Source: Streptomyces fuscigenes
GTDB taxonomy: Bacteria; Actinomycetota; Actinomycetes; Streptomycetales; Streptomycetaceae
Assembly: GCF_021556455.1 (NCBI RefSeq)
Contig: NZ_JAKGCV010000016.1
Location: forward strand, 1-34,608
Direction of reading: 5' to 3'
Length of the DNA stretch: 34,608 nucleotides
This document shows, one piece after another, positions 18,639 to 25,973 of the stretch; within the stretch, counting starts at the first letter, position 1, and the number at the start of each line of letters is the position of its first letter. The notes beneath the pieces are model-generated. The model was not told where the DNA came from. It was given only the letters and a program-made list of their open reading frames with translations, and did not search any database. Position numbers and translations under genes: made by a program.

Positions 18639-18866
18639 TTACTGCTAACTCACCTGCCCGACAGCACCGAAGCCACCCAACTCAACGACGGACAGGAACT
18701 TCTGAAGCACGCCATGGAGGTAATCGCCTACTCAAAGTCGGGCCGAGCCGAGCCCCGCCTCTTGGCGAAGGAGCTCACGGAACCCGTGCGGGACGCGCTC
18801 CGCGTGGCTATAAGCCGCGGTCACCGCCTCACGACGCCGGATCGCTCCGCGTACGAAGGATCCGAC
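18639..18866 (+). pseudogene. 5'-truncated paralogue of the small GntR-linked gene at 29809
   Basis: After a stop at 18636 the frame reads ...QLNDGQELLKHAME, then RLLAKELTEPVRDALRVAIS and RGHRLTT. This aligns with the 29809-30111 protein (QLGIAAELLEQASE..RRLAKELTAVLTDVLRVATSRGHLLA), including the exact LAKELT and SRGH blocks. The N-terminal third and the start codon are missing. A further mark that AICE-type genes once lay left of the present element. Confidence 0.65.
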
Positions 18867-19065
18867 GCGCCCTCCCGGCTTCCCGCGGCGGCTTCGGCTA
18901 ACAGCGAGGCACCTCAGGCAACCAAGAAGCCCAGGACTGGCCGATTTCGGGGCTTATCCGTTGCCCAACTACGAGATCGCAGGCCTAAGCTCCCTATGGG
19001 CAAGTACAATCTACTGCATCAACGGCAGCATGTGCGCCGCCTACGTAAATTCTCAGGGAGCTTGA

Positions 19066-20538
19066 ATGTCCTTGGTACGAGTCGAAGACGTCTTCAAAAT
19101 CTCAGGTGTTCCGACTCACACATTCGTCAAGCCCTCTGAATACAACCGCCTCAAAGTTGCACTCAGATCCCCTGGACGTGGAGTAATCGTTGAGGGCCCC
19201 TCAGGTATCGGGAAAAGCACCGCCGTCATCAAAGCCCTTCGCGATAACCAAATGAACGAAGAAGTCGTTCAGCTATCGGCGCGATCTCCGAGCGATGTGG
19301 AGTATATCGAGCTTCTCCACGAGCTTGGAAAATTCGGCACCGTGGTGATCGACGACTTCCATCGCCTCCAAGATTCGGTAAAGTCGCAAATCTCCGACCT
19401 GCTGAAAATTATGGCCGACACAGAAGACCCGCACCGCAAGATCGTAATTATCGGAATCAACGAGGCGGGCCGATCACTAATCAAGGCCTCTCCGGACCTC
19501 TCCAACAGGATCGATGTAGTTCGATTTGAAGTTGAGCCAGACTCGAAGATCGAGGAATTGGTGACTTCGGGTGAGGCCGCACTAAACGTCAGCTTTGGGG
19601 CCCGAGACCTCATCGTGGAAAAGTCCAAGGGGAGCTTTTACCTGGCGCAACTTCTCTGCATGGAGGCGTGCGTACTCGCGGAAATTCTAGAGAAGCCAGA
19701 GGAGCGCACCCAGGTAGGCACCTCCTTTTCGGCCATTCAGCGGCGAGTCGTTTCTAGGCAGCGAGACCGATTTGGCGGCGTCATCCGAAGCTTTGCTCGC
19801 GGAACTAAGTTTCGACCGAGCGGTAGAGCTCCGTACCTTCACATTTTGCGCTGGCTCTCAGAATCGGAGTCGTGGAGTATTTCGATTCTGGACGAGATGC
19901 GCAAGCATCCGTCCGAAAAGGCCAGCGTCGGCCTCGTTTCTGAACGTGGATACCTTGAGAATCTAACCAACAGTGATGGAATTTCTGAAATCCTTCACTT
20001 TGATTCAGATACCGGGATTCTATCTGTCGAAAATCCCATGTTGATCTTTTACCTTCGAAATATCTCCTGGGCAGACTTCATCCGAGAGGTCGGATTCACG
20101 AAGGTTGACTACGAGGAGAGCTATGACTTTGCGCTCTCCTTTGCAGGCGAAGATCGCGCATTCGCCGAAAGCCTAAGAGATGCCCTTGAGGATCTCGGCC
20201 ACACCGTCTTCTATGACATGGCCGAGCAGCATCGCTTTTTGGGGCAGGATGTTGAGACCTACATGGGGCCCATCTATGCCTCAGGATCCCGTTTCGTAAT
20301 CGCTGTTCTTGGGGAAATGTACGGGACAAAGCGATGGCCACTTTTTGAGGTTGGGATGTACACGAGCCGTTTCGCCGACGGTGAAGTGATTCCAATCTGG
20401 TCGAGCAAGATTCCTCCATCGGCCACTGATCCTGTACGCGGCCTGGGCTACCTCACCTTCGCTCCTGACGGAAATGCTGTATCTCAAGCAACCGAGCATG
20501 CCGCTGTACTGACGAAGATGCTGAAAGACAGGCAGTAA
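19066..20538 (+). CDS. P-loop NTPase with C-terminal TIR domain (putative defence protein)
   Basis: A 490-residue two-domain protein. Residues 1-200 are an AAA/STAND-like P-loop ATPase: Walker A GPSGIGKST (44-52), Walker B GTVVIDDFH (91-99), then VIIGINEAG, a sensor-1-like strand. Residues about 200-345 are a helical/winged-helix-like linker. Residues 352-490 are a TIR_2-type domain (YDFALSFAGEDRAFAESL, VFYDMAEQHRFLGQD) with the putative catalytic glutamate E428 in RWPLFE. TIR domains of this kind are NAD+ hydrolases or signal makers in anti-phage immunity; the ATPase could be the sensing/oligomerising part. ATG 19066 follows AGGGAG. GC is near 53 percent, far below the neighbouring chromosome, a sign of transfer. 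Apparently a single-gene unit. Confidence 0.88.
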   Translation: MSLVRVEDVFKISGVPTHTFVKPSEYNRLKVALRSPGRGVIVEGPSGIGKSTAVIKALRDNQMNEEVVQLSARSPSDVEYIELLHELGKFGTVVIDDFHRLQDSVKSQISDLLKIMADTEDPHRKIVIIGINEAGRSLIKASPDLSNRIDVVRFEVEPDSKIEELVTSGEAALNVSFGARDLIVEKSKGSFYLAQLLCMEACVLAEILEKPEERTQVGTSFSAIQRRVVSRQRDRFGGVIRSFARGTKFRPSGRAPYLHILRWLSESESWSISILDEMRKHPSEKASVGLVSERGYLENLTNSDGISEILHFDSDTGILSVENPMLIFYLRNISWADFIREVGFTKVDYEESYDFALSFAGEDRAFAESLRDALEDLGHTVFYDMAEQHRFLGQDVETYMGPIYASGSRFVIAVLGEMYGTKRWPLFEVGMYTSRFADGEVIPIWSSKIPPSATDPVRGLGYLTFAPDGNAVSQATEHAAVLTKMLKDRQ

Positions 20539-20559
20539 GGGTTTTCAAACCCACGCTTC

Positions 20560-21096
20560 GCGTCGTGAAGAGCAAGAACGGCCTACAACACGTCGGTAAT
20601 CCTGTTCGTGCTGCAGCAGAGCTTCCGCAGGAGTAGACGGACCTTCTCAAAGTAGCCATGGCCTGCTCGCCGAGCCAGCGGATCATGGTGTAGATGCTGA
20701 TGTGCCACCGCTGCCGCCGCTTGAGACGGCAGTCCAGGAAAGGGTCTCGGCCCCAGGGGCCGGCGCCCTGGTACGCCTTGCCTGCCGAGCAGTTCAGCCA
20801 TGTGGCTGCGAGTACGTCGACGATCCCGTGGGTCCGGACGGCGAACCGGTCGATTGGCAGCAGGTGCCGTCGAGGATCGCAAAGGCCGGCCGGCTCGCGG
20901 TCCTCGTAATCTGGGCCAGGCTGGGCGCAAGCGCAGCCAGGCCTTCTTTCGCCTCGCAGACGTAGCGGTAGACGGCCGCAATCCCGATGCGCGGCGGCCG
21001 ACTGGGCGTAGGTGTCGCTTCAGCGCAAGCACGCGTGAACTTGGCCGTGAACTCATCTACCAGGAGCTTCACCAGATCGTATAGCTCGCCAAGCAC
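20560..21096 (-). pseudogene. IS5-type transposase remnant
   Basis: Pieces of an IS5-family DDE transposase appear in different minus-strand frames: IGIAAVYRYVCEAKEGLAAL with AFAILDGT (20850-21010), KAYQGAGPWGRDPFLDC-like reading (about 20690-20790), then MIRWLGEQAMATL and RLLLRKLCCSTNRITD (20585-20690). Each matches the usual order ATVYRYV...ILDGT...DKAYQG...LGEQAMATLK...LRKLRCST. Several frameshifts and an internal deletion make it inactive. No terminal inverted repeats or target duplication were recognised. Confidence 0.75.
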
Positions 21097-21148
21097 CCGC
21101 CCGCACCGTCAGGTCGGAAAGGGCACGCCATCACCAAATTTCCCTCCG

Positions 21149-21583
21149 CTATATTTCAATATTTACTCGAATCATATGCGCCATTTTAAGCAAATCACCC
21201 TCCTTCCAATTGGGACTCTCCGGCCAAATCCTCCCCATTGAATCCCCTTTCCGGCGCGGCATCAAGTGAACGTGGAAATGAGGGACGGTCTGGGTTGCGG
21301 CCGCGCCGGATGAATTGATCAGGTTCAAACCATCCGGCGAAATTGCTTCCTTGATCGCGTGGGCGATCACCAAAGATACCTCCATCACGTTAGACATCTC
21401 CTCTTTGGTAATCTCCCAGAGATCCCCCACGTGCCTCTTTGGAATAATGAGAGTGTGCCCAAACGCGGCTGGCGCCAGAGGGAGGAAGGCGAGGACGCTA
21501 CTGGATTCGAATACTCGAAGCGCCGGTTCCCTGTGTTCAACAATCGCACAAAAAATGCAGTTTGCCCCGCCGCTCAAAACCAC
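21149..21583 (-). CDS. HIT-family nucleotide-binding protein
   Basis: A 144-residue histidine-triad protein: CIFCAIV zinc-type pair near the N-terminus, GHTLIIPKRHVGDLWEI, SPDGLNLINSSGAAATQTVP and the triad HFHVHLMP. HIT enzymes hydrolyse or transfer nucleotidyl groups from AMP-linked substrates. It closely parallels the N-terminal half of the HIT-membrane fusion at 23396 (same LSPDGLN and ATQTVPH blocks and the RWPxxP-like tail). GC is low. Start GTG 21583 is tentative because the ribosome site is weak. It is divergent from the TIR remnant at 21771. Confidence 0.82.
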   Translation of the reverse strand: MVLSGGANCIFCAIVEHREPALRVFESSSVLAFLPLAPAAFGHTLIIPKRHVGDLWEITKEEMSNVMEVSLVIAHAIKEAISPDGLNLINSSGAAATQTVPHFHVHLMPRRKGDSMGRIWPESPNWKEGDLLKMAHMIRVNIEI

Positions 21584-21770
21584 TCACCAATCGGCTCAAC
21601 GTTCAATAATCAGGGAACCTTTTCGAAACCTGGCTTCTCGCCGCGCGGTCGCCACCTGGGCTCGACGCCGATCGCAGAGGGCTGTTGTCCTTTCCCTGTC
21701 ATGTGCCTTGATGGCGGCTAGGTGCCGATGCAGGGGCTCCTTCAATGCGCAGTCAAGGCGAGGGATCCGA

Positions 21771-21925
21771 GTGGCACGCAGCGTCTTTTACGGCTTTCAT
21801 TACGTGCCGGATAAGTGAAGGCGTACGACCCCTCATACCTGTCTAGCCAGAACGTCTATTCACATATCTCCGACAGTATCACGGAGTGGGTGGGAGGCGT
21901 CGTTCGAATCCGCAATGGTGGCTAG
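21771..21925 (+). pseudogene. TIR (ThsB-like) gene with large internal deletion
   Basis: GTG 21771 starts VARSVFYGFHYVPDK then stop (21816-21818). This equals the N-terminus of the intact TIR protein at 24741 (MAKSVFYSFHYERD). One frame over, 21818-21925 reads KAYDPSYLSSQNVYSH, then ISDSITEWVGGVVRI, which parallels the intact C-terminus (TYNKLLNNLEVWSTQGVI). About 110 codons, including the catalytic centre, have been lost, with a frameshift at the junction. It lies between a HIT gene and a membrane-protein gene, both on the other strand. Confidence 0.7.
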
Positions 21926-21940
21926 TCACGAAATTCCGGT

Positions 21941-22384
21941 TCATCTCAGTAACTTCACGATAGCTCCGACTGTGAAAGCGCAATCCACCAAGAACAATGC
22001 CCCATAGAAATTCACAAGAGTGTGTGAACGGATCACTCTCCACCAAGGGACTTGCGAGTGGTAAGGAAGTGTATTCATGGAGAATAGTTCAGTTGCCATA
22101 GGAGGTTTCCGAACATCGTCGTAGAGCTTTCGAAACAGGCGCTCCTGCCTCAAGTAGTAACCATCAAGCAGCCAGAACCCGAAGAGTGGAACCATCCCGG
22201 CTGTTGTTACTTTCCAGCTGAGGTTGTTGGCAGCGAGCCCGAAGAAGACTCCAGCCACGGTCAACGTCCATCCCTTTATGAGGAATGAGCCGTTGGCGAG
22301 CCTCGTGACAACGGCCTGAATCATCTCTAGGTGCTTAATCTCCTCTGAGGTTATGGGGATGGACGGTGCAGGATTCGTCGTCAC
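21941..22384 (-). CDS. Three-helix membrane protein paired with HIT/TIR
   Basis: A 147-residue integral membrane protein: a cytosolic helix (HLEMIQAVVTRLANGSFLIK, 18-37), a two-helix hairpin (about 38-54 and 58-75), a charged motif LLDGYYLRQERLFRKLYDDV (72-91) and a C-terminal helix (about 122-144). The size and 2TM-plus-amphipathic-helix layout recall SLATT-type effectors of nucleotide-signalling defence systems, but I cannot confirm membership. The same sequence pattern forms the C-terminal half of the fusion at 23396. GTG 22384 is chosen over GTG 22414 because GGAGGAA lies six bases before it. It ends 16 bp from the TIR remnant, convergently. Confidence 0.82.
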   Translation of the reverse strand: MTTNPAPSIPITSEEIKHLEMIQAVVTRLANGSFLIKGWTLTVAGVFFGLAANNLSWKVTTAGMVPLFGFWLLDGYYLRQERLFRKLYDDVRKPPMATELFSMNTLPYHSQVPWWRVIRSHTLVNFYGALFLVDCAFTVGAIVKLLR

Positions 22385-22575
22385 TCGAAGTTCCTCCGCT
22401 AGCTGACGAGGCACAGGGTGATCGCCGCCATCTTGGCACTCCGGCGAGCGGAAGGGGAGGTTTCAGGCGTCGGCCGGGTCAGGTCCGGCTGGCGTCTCCC
22501 CTTGAAAGGCAATCGGCTGCCGCGACTGGTCACCATGAGGCATGGAGACAACATCGTCACCGACCACACCCCCAG

Positions 22576-22723
22576 CTCCCATCCCGTCTGCCGTCGCCCA
22601 CACACCTTGGAGCAGGGCGCAGTGCCGGGCGTCTATGTGGAGCGCGCCGGTGTACGAACGACCTGGACACCCAGTGCCGTGTCTGCTCGGCTCTGACTGG
22701 GTCGACGGCAGACGGGATGGGAG
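22576..22723 (-). ncRNA. Candidate structured RNA, copy 1
   Basis: Read on the minus strand the 148-nt core would fold into a 21-bp closing stem and an inner stem (GGGTGTC...GACGCCC) with loop CGTTCGTACACCGGCGCGCT. Stem bases differ from copy 2 in a compensating way while the loop is conserved. It lies about 190 bp upstream of the membrane-protein gene. No promoter was identified; it could instead be a small non-coding mobile unit (MITE-like). Confidence 0.4.
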
Positions 22724-22806
22724 TTCCCCACCGCCACACTCCACCGGCCGGCACCCGCCCACGGAGCCCTCTCCATCCCGGAGCCTGAGCGCCCCCGCCG
22801 GAGGCA
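22576..22806 (-). repeat. 231-bp repeat unit, copy 1 (with foldable core)
   Basis: Inverted, diverged copy of 26607-26837: shared end blocks (GAGCGCCCCCGCCGGAGGCA at 22787-22806 on the plus strand), same total length and the same 148-nt core. The core, 22576-22723, is bounded by a perfect 21-bp inverted repeat (22576-22596 with 22703-22723; ATCCCGTCTGCCGTC / GACGGCAGACGGGAT inside). Confidence 0.75.
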
Positions 22807-23080
22807 ACGTCCTGAGCCGCACTCGCGCCGCCTCGGCCGCATCGCGGGTCCTCACCCATTACCCCGAGCTGTCAGGCGTGCGGACGGCAGCCGGGCTGGC
22901 GCGGGGCGGAGACAGAAGCGCAGGCCCGGACGACGGGCCGCGCGCCGCGCAGTGCGCGGCGGGTGCCTTGATGACGTGGGGAAGTTGCATCCCGCGGCAC
23001 GGCTTCTGGCGGACACCTGGGGGACAGAGGCTGATCCACTCCCGTCCACGGGCGAGAAGCAGTGAGACAGCCTCAACGAC

Positions 23081-23113
23081 CGAGGGGTGCTCCCAAGCTG
23101 GGAGCACCCCTCG
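23081..23113. terminator. Perfect 15-bp hairpin
   Basis: CGAGGGGTGCTCCCA (23081-23095), loop AGC, and its exact complement (23099-23113). It lies just beyond the displaced 3' part of the tRNA-Ser gene on the minus strand, so it is likely the original terminator of that tRNA. Confidence 0.8.
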
Positions 23114-23136
23114 TGACCTGCTGCTTCGTTAAGCTG

Positions 23137-23195
23137 CTGCGGTGGGTGTGGGATTTGAACCCACGGTGACATTGCTGCCACGACGGTTTTCAAGA
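23137..23195 (-). repeat. att site (left), 59-bp direct repeat with tRNA-Ser 3' part
   Basis: Identical over 59 bp to 32870-32928. It contains the 3' half of tRNA-Ser from the anticodon loop to the acceptor end. Sequence to the right of 23195 differs from the tRNA, so the tRNA is incomplete here. This is the displaced attachment site left by site-specific integration. Confidence 0.95.
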
Positions 23196-23395
23196 TCTTT
23201 CGGCGATCGTGGGGCCTCCCGACTCCGCCGCAGGTCAGGCGGCCCCTGACGTCCCGTTGGGGCCGTCATCATTGTCGTCGTGCCCGCTACGTGCCCCAGG
23301 CTCGTGGCTGCCCCCTACGAGGCGGAAGTCTGCCGCTTCGCAGACCAGTCATCACCCCGGCAACCGGACTAACAATGATCGTCGCACGCGTCGCA

Positions 23396-24259
23396 TCAGT
23401 GGCAGAGCGACCAGACAACGATCCCCAGGCCAGCCAGGATCAGTGGCAGGTACACCGGTGCTACCGCCCATGAGCGCACGTCGGGCTTGTCGGGCCAGTA
23501 GTTGACTCTGCCACCAGCTGGCGAAGCAAGCGCGGGGTTCATGGAGAACGCCGGGATGGGACGACCGGATGCAACCTCATCATAGAGCTTCCGGAATGCA
23601 CGCTCTTGCTTTAGGTAGTTGGCATCGAGGACACCGAAGACGAGTACCGCTAGACAGCCAATCAACCCAACCAGGACTGAATTCTTGGTGATCGAATACC
23701 CATAGGTGGCGGTTACGATCGGGAGCAGCCACGACTTGGAAGACGACGATGCCTGGGACATACGGGTAATCACCGCTTGAATGAACGACAGATGTTGTCG
23801 ACGATCCTCGGCTGAGACAACGCTCGTTTCATCTGGAAGGACTCTCCGAATGGCGATGAGGGTCTGGTCCTGAGCCGCACCATCCTCAGCCGGACCTGTG
23901 GGCCAACGCAGGGTTATACGGTCGTTTTGCCACCGAGGCACCACGTGGAAATGCACGTGAGGTACGGTCTGGGTAGCGACCTCCCCAGTCGATTGGATGA
24001 CGTTTAACCCGTCAGGTGACAAGGCTGAGCGGACTGCTCGCGTGGTTCGATGGACCGCTTCGCCCAAGTCGCGGCTCTCGGCAACCGTCAGATCCGTGAG
24101 CTCCGCCACGTGGCGGTTTGGCACCACGAGAGTGTGTCCCCGCGTCGCGGGATCCAAGGGGAAGAAGGCAGTGATCTTGTCATTGCGGTACACCAGCCTG
24201 GCGCTGGTATCGCCCCCTGCGATGATCGCACAGAAAGGGCAACGAGACGGGCCTACCAT
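23396..24259 (-). CDS. HIT domain fused to three-helix membrane domain (putative effector)
   Basis: A 287-residue fusion. Residues 1-125 are a HIT domain: C7/C10 (CPFCAII), GHTLVVPNRH (41-50), LSPDGLN, and the triad H101-V-H103-F-H105 (HVHFHVVP), all catalytic histidines intact. Residues 150-287 are a membrane module: cytosolic helix HLSFIQAVITRM, helices at about 177-191 and 194-211, the motif LDANYLKQERAFRKLYDEV (211-229) and a last helix at 264-285. The start ATG 24259 overlaps the end of the TIR gene (ATGGTAG), implying coupled translation. In Thoeris systems a TIR enzyme's nucleotide product activates an effector; here the HIT domain could bind or cleave such a product and the membrane part could permeabilise the membrane. 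That role is inference. Confidence 0.85.
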   Translation of the reverse strand: MVGPSRCPFCAIIAGGDTSARLVYRNDKITAFFPLDPATRGHTLVVPNRHVAELTDLTVAESRDLGEAVHRTTRAVRSALSPDGLNVIQSTGEVATQTVPHVHFHVVPRWQNDRITLRWPTGPAEDGAAQDQTLIAIRRVLPDETSVVSAEDRRQHLSFIQAVITRMSQASSSSKSWLLPIVTATYGYSITKNSVLVGLIGCLAVLVFGVLDANYLKQERAFRKLYDEVASGRPIPAFSMNPALASPAGGRVNYWPDKPDVRSWAVAPVYLPLILAGLGIVVWSLCH

Positions 24260-24741
24260 GACCGCTTGATCACGCCCTGAGTTGACCAAACTTCCAGGTT
24301 GTTGAGCAGCTTGTTGTAGGTCGCCTGACTATCGATCCGCCCATACCAGTCCATGGAGGTGGGATCGAAGATCGGTATCGAGCCCACACCAGCGGCCTTC
24401 GCGAAAGGATCCGCACCCGGAGTATCGATACTTCCGAATGAGGAGAGCCCGTGGATACGGATACCTAGCAGGGGCTTCTTGTCAGCCCACGCCTTCTCGA
24501 TTTCGTAGATCACCCACGGCCGGCTCGCCGTATTCTTGCCGATCAGCACGATGACGGCCTTTTTGTAGGCCATTTGCTCATGGATCCAGTTCTTGATTGC
24601 CTGGTTGCCCTGCCTCCGTACTTCCTCCCACTTCTGAGCGTTCAAAACTGGTTGCCCTTCAAGCGCCTTGAAATTGCGCACCAGCTGTACGCGGTGGACG
24701 TCCCGTTCGTAGTGGAAGCTGTAGAAGACTGACTTGGCCAT
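24253..24741 (-). CDS. ThsB-like TIR domain protein (DUF1863/TIR-like)
   Basis: A 162-residue stand-alone TIR-like protein. N-terminal SVFYSFHYERDVHRVQLVRN, central AVIVLIGKNTASRPWVIYE and LLGIRIHGLSS match the ThsB family of Thoeris anti-phage systems, including the aromatic-then-glutamate motif (W76, E80), equivalent to the catalytic Glu of ThsB. Such proteins use NAD+ to make cyclic-ADPR isomers or ADPR conjugates as alarm signals. ATG 24741 has AGGAGG nine bases upstream. Its last codons overlap the HIT-membrane gene by seven bases, so the two are made together. No SIR2-SLOG (ThsA) or Macro gene is nearby. Confidence 0.85.
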   Translation of the reverse strand: MAKSVFYSFHYERDVHRVQLVRNFKALEGQPVLNAQKWEEVRRQGNQAIKNWIHEQMAYKKAVIVLIGKNTASRPWVIYEIEKAWADKKPLLGIRIHGLSSFGSIDTPGADPFAKAAGVGSIPIFDPTSMDWYGRIDSQATYNKLLNNLEVWSTQGVIKRSW

Positions 24742-24800
24742 GCCGCCCCCTCCTGCGGAGTGCCGAGATCGGTGAAGGAGACTCTAGCCATAACTCAAGC

Positions 24801-24837
24801 CAACGGCCCCCGGCCAGTTCATGATCGGGGGTCGTTG
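24801..24837 (-). terminator. Hairpin downstream of the integrase gene
   Basis: CAACGGCCCCCG (24801-24812) pairs with CGGGGGTCGTTG (24826-24837), 12 bp with one G-T pair, 13-nt loop. It lies 24 bp past the integrase stop and should separate integrase and TIR transcription. Confidence 0.65.
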
Positions 24838-24860
24838 AACTGGGTGGAGCGCCACGGTGA

Positions 24861-25973
24861 TCAGTCTGAAACGGCATCCGCAGAGCCGTCGTCCGTACCC
24901 GACCCGCTGAGCCAGAGGTCCGCTGCCTCCGCCACCTGGTCGTCGCGACCGGCGACCGGTCGGGCGTAGTGCCGCGTGGTGACGCTCGCGTTGGAGTGGC
25001 CGAGCCGGTGCGCGGCGGTCATGACGCCGTACCGGTCGGCGACCCATGTGCCATGCGAGGCCCGGAGGTCGTGTGGGGTCACGTCCGTCAGCCCCGCCGC
25101 CGAGACCGCCGGGTCGAAGTACGCCTTGCGCCACTGGTTGTAGCGCAGCGGCTTTCCGGCCGGAGTGGTGAACAGCAGGACGTCCTCCCCTGCGGGCAGC
25201 GCCTCCAGGTGCCGGCCCAATCGCTCCGCCAGCGAAGGCCCGACCCGGAGCAACCGCTTCTGGTGCGTCTTGGGGGTGTCGAAGACCAACTCCCCGTTCG
25301 CTTCAGCCAAGTTCTCGTCGACCAGGACGAAGCCGCCCGCGACGTCGATGTCCACCCGCCGCAGTGCGAACGCCTCCCCGACCCGGAGCCCCGCGTAGGC
25401 GAGAAGCGCGATCAGCAGGTCGTGGGGAGCCGCCGCGTTCTGGACCATCCGGGAGGCTTCGAGCGGTGTCAGGATGTGCGGCTCCGTCTGCGGCATCCGG
25501 GGAAGCTTCACGCCCCGGCACGGCGTCTGCGGGATCATCTCGTTGTCGACGGCCGCCCTCATGATCTGCGAGAGCACCCGGTACGCCTGCCGGATGCGTG
25601 ACGCGCTGAGTCCCCGAGTCTTCATCGCGCCCACCCACTCGGCGACCGTGATCGGCCGGAGCGCGGATAGCTCACGGTCGCCGAGCTCCGGGACGATCAG
25701 GGAATTGATCAGTGACCGGTACGAGGCCCGCGTCTTGTGCTTGAGCTGCGGCGAGACGGCCGCCAGCCAACGGGCCGACCAGTCGCGCACAGTGGTCTGC
25801 CCTTCCGCTGGGTCGATCCACTTCCCCTCCTCGATCTCGATGCGCTTCCGCATCAACCAGCGGTCGGCATCCGTCTTGGTGGCGAAGGTCCGTTCTGCGG
25901 GACGAAGCAGCCCGTCCGGCCCCGGGTAACGCGCCTGGAAGCGGCCGGACGGCAGCTCCTTTACATGAGTCAA
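24861..25973 (-). CDS. int: Tyrosine recombinase/integrase of the element
   Basis: A 370-residue phage-type integrase that joins the attP and attB copies of the tRNA sequence. An AP2-like N-terminal arm-binding part (LPSGRFQARYPGPDG...TFATKTDADRWL), a SAM-like core-binding domain (about 60-160) and the catalytic domain with R197 (AGLRVGEA), H301/R304 (HDLRASHGTW), H326 (LGHSN) and nucleophile Y336 (TTRHY). The start is TTG 25973, which gives MTHVKELPSG, the usual AICE integrase N-terminus; there is no ribosome site before it. The first codons overlap the divergent Nudix start by nine bases. It sits 1.7 kb from the left att site with the defence pair between. Confidence 0.93.
   Translation of the reverse strand: MTHVKELPSGRFQARYPGPDGLLRPAERTFATKTDADRWLMRKRIEIEEGKWIDPAEGQTTVRDWSARWLAAVSPQLKHKTRASYRSLINSLIVPELGDRELSALRPITVAEWVGAMKTRGLSASRIRQAYRVLSQIMRAAVDNEMIPQTPCRGVKLPRMPQTEPHILTPLEASRMVQNAAAPHDLLIALLAYAGLRVGEAFALRRVDIDVAGGFVLVDENLAEANGELVFDTPKTHQKRLLRVGPSLAERLGRHLEALPAGEDVLLFTTPAGKPLRYNQWRKAYFDPAVSAAGLTDVTPHDLRASHGTWVADRYGVMTAAHRLGHSNASVTTRHYARPVAGRDDQVAEAADLWLSGSGTDDGSADAVSD

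Noticed and set aside
22576..22723. Retron-like msr/msd RNA
   Set aside because: Long terminal inverted repeats fit superficially, but no reverse transcriptase gene occurs in the window.
23141..23195. Second tRNA-Ser gene
   Set aside because: It lacks the 5' half (D arm and 5' acceptor); it is only the displaced att copy.
24253..24741. Classical Thoeris locus with ThsA
   Set aside because: No SIR2/SLOG or Macro-domain gene is present on either strand nearby; only the HIT-membrane gene is linked.
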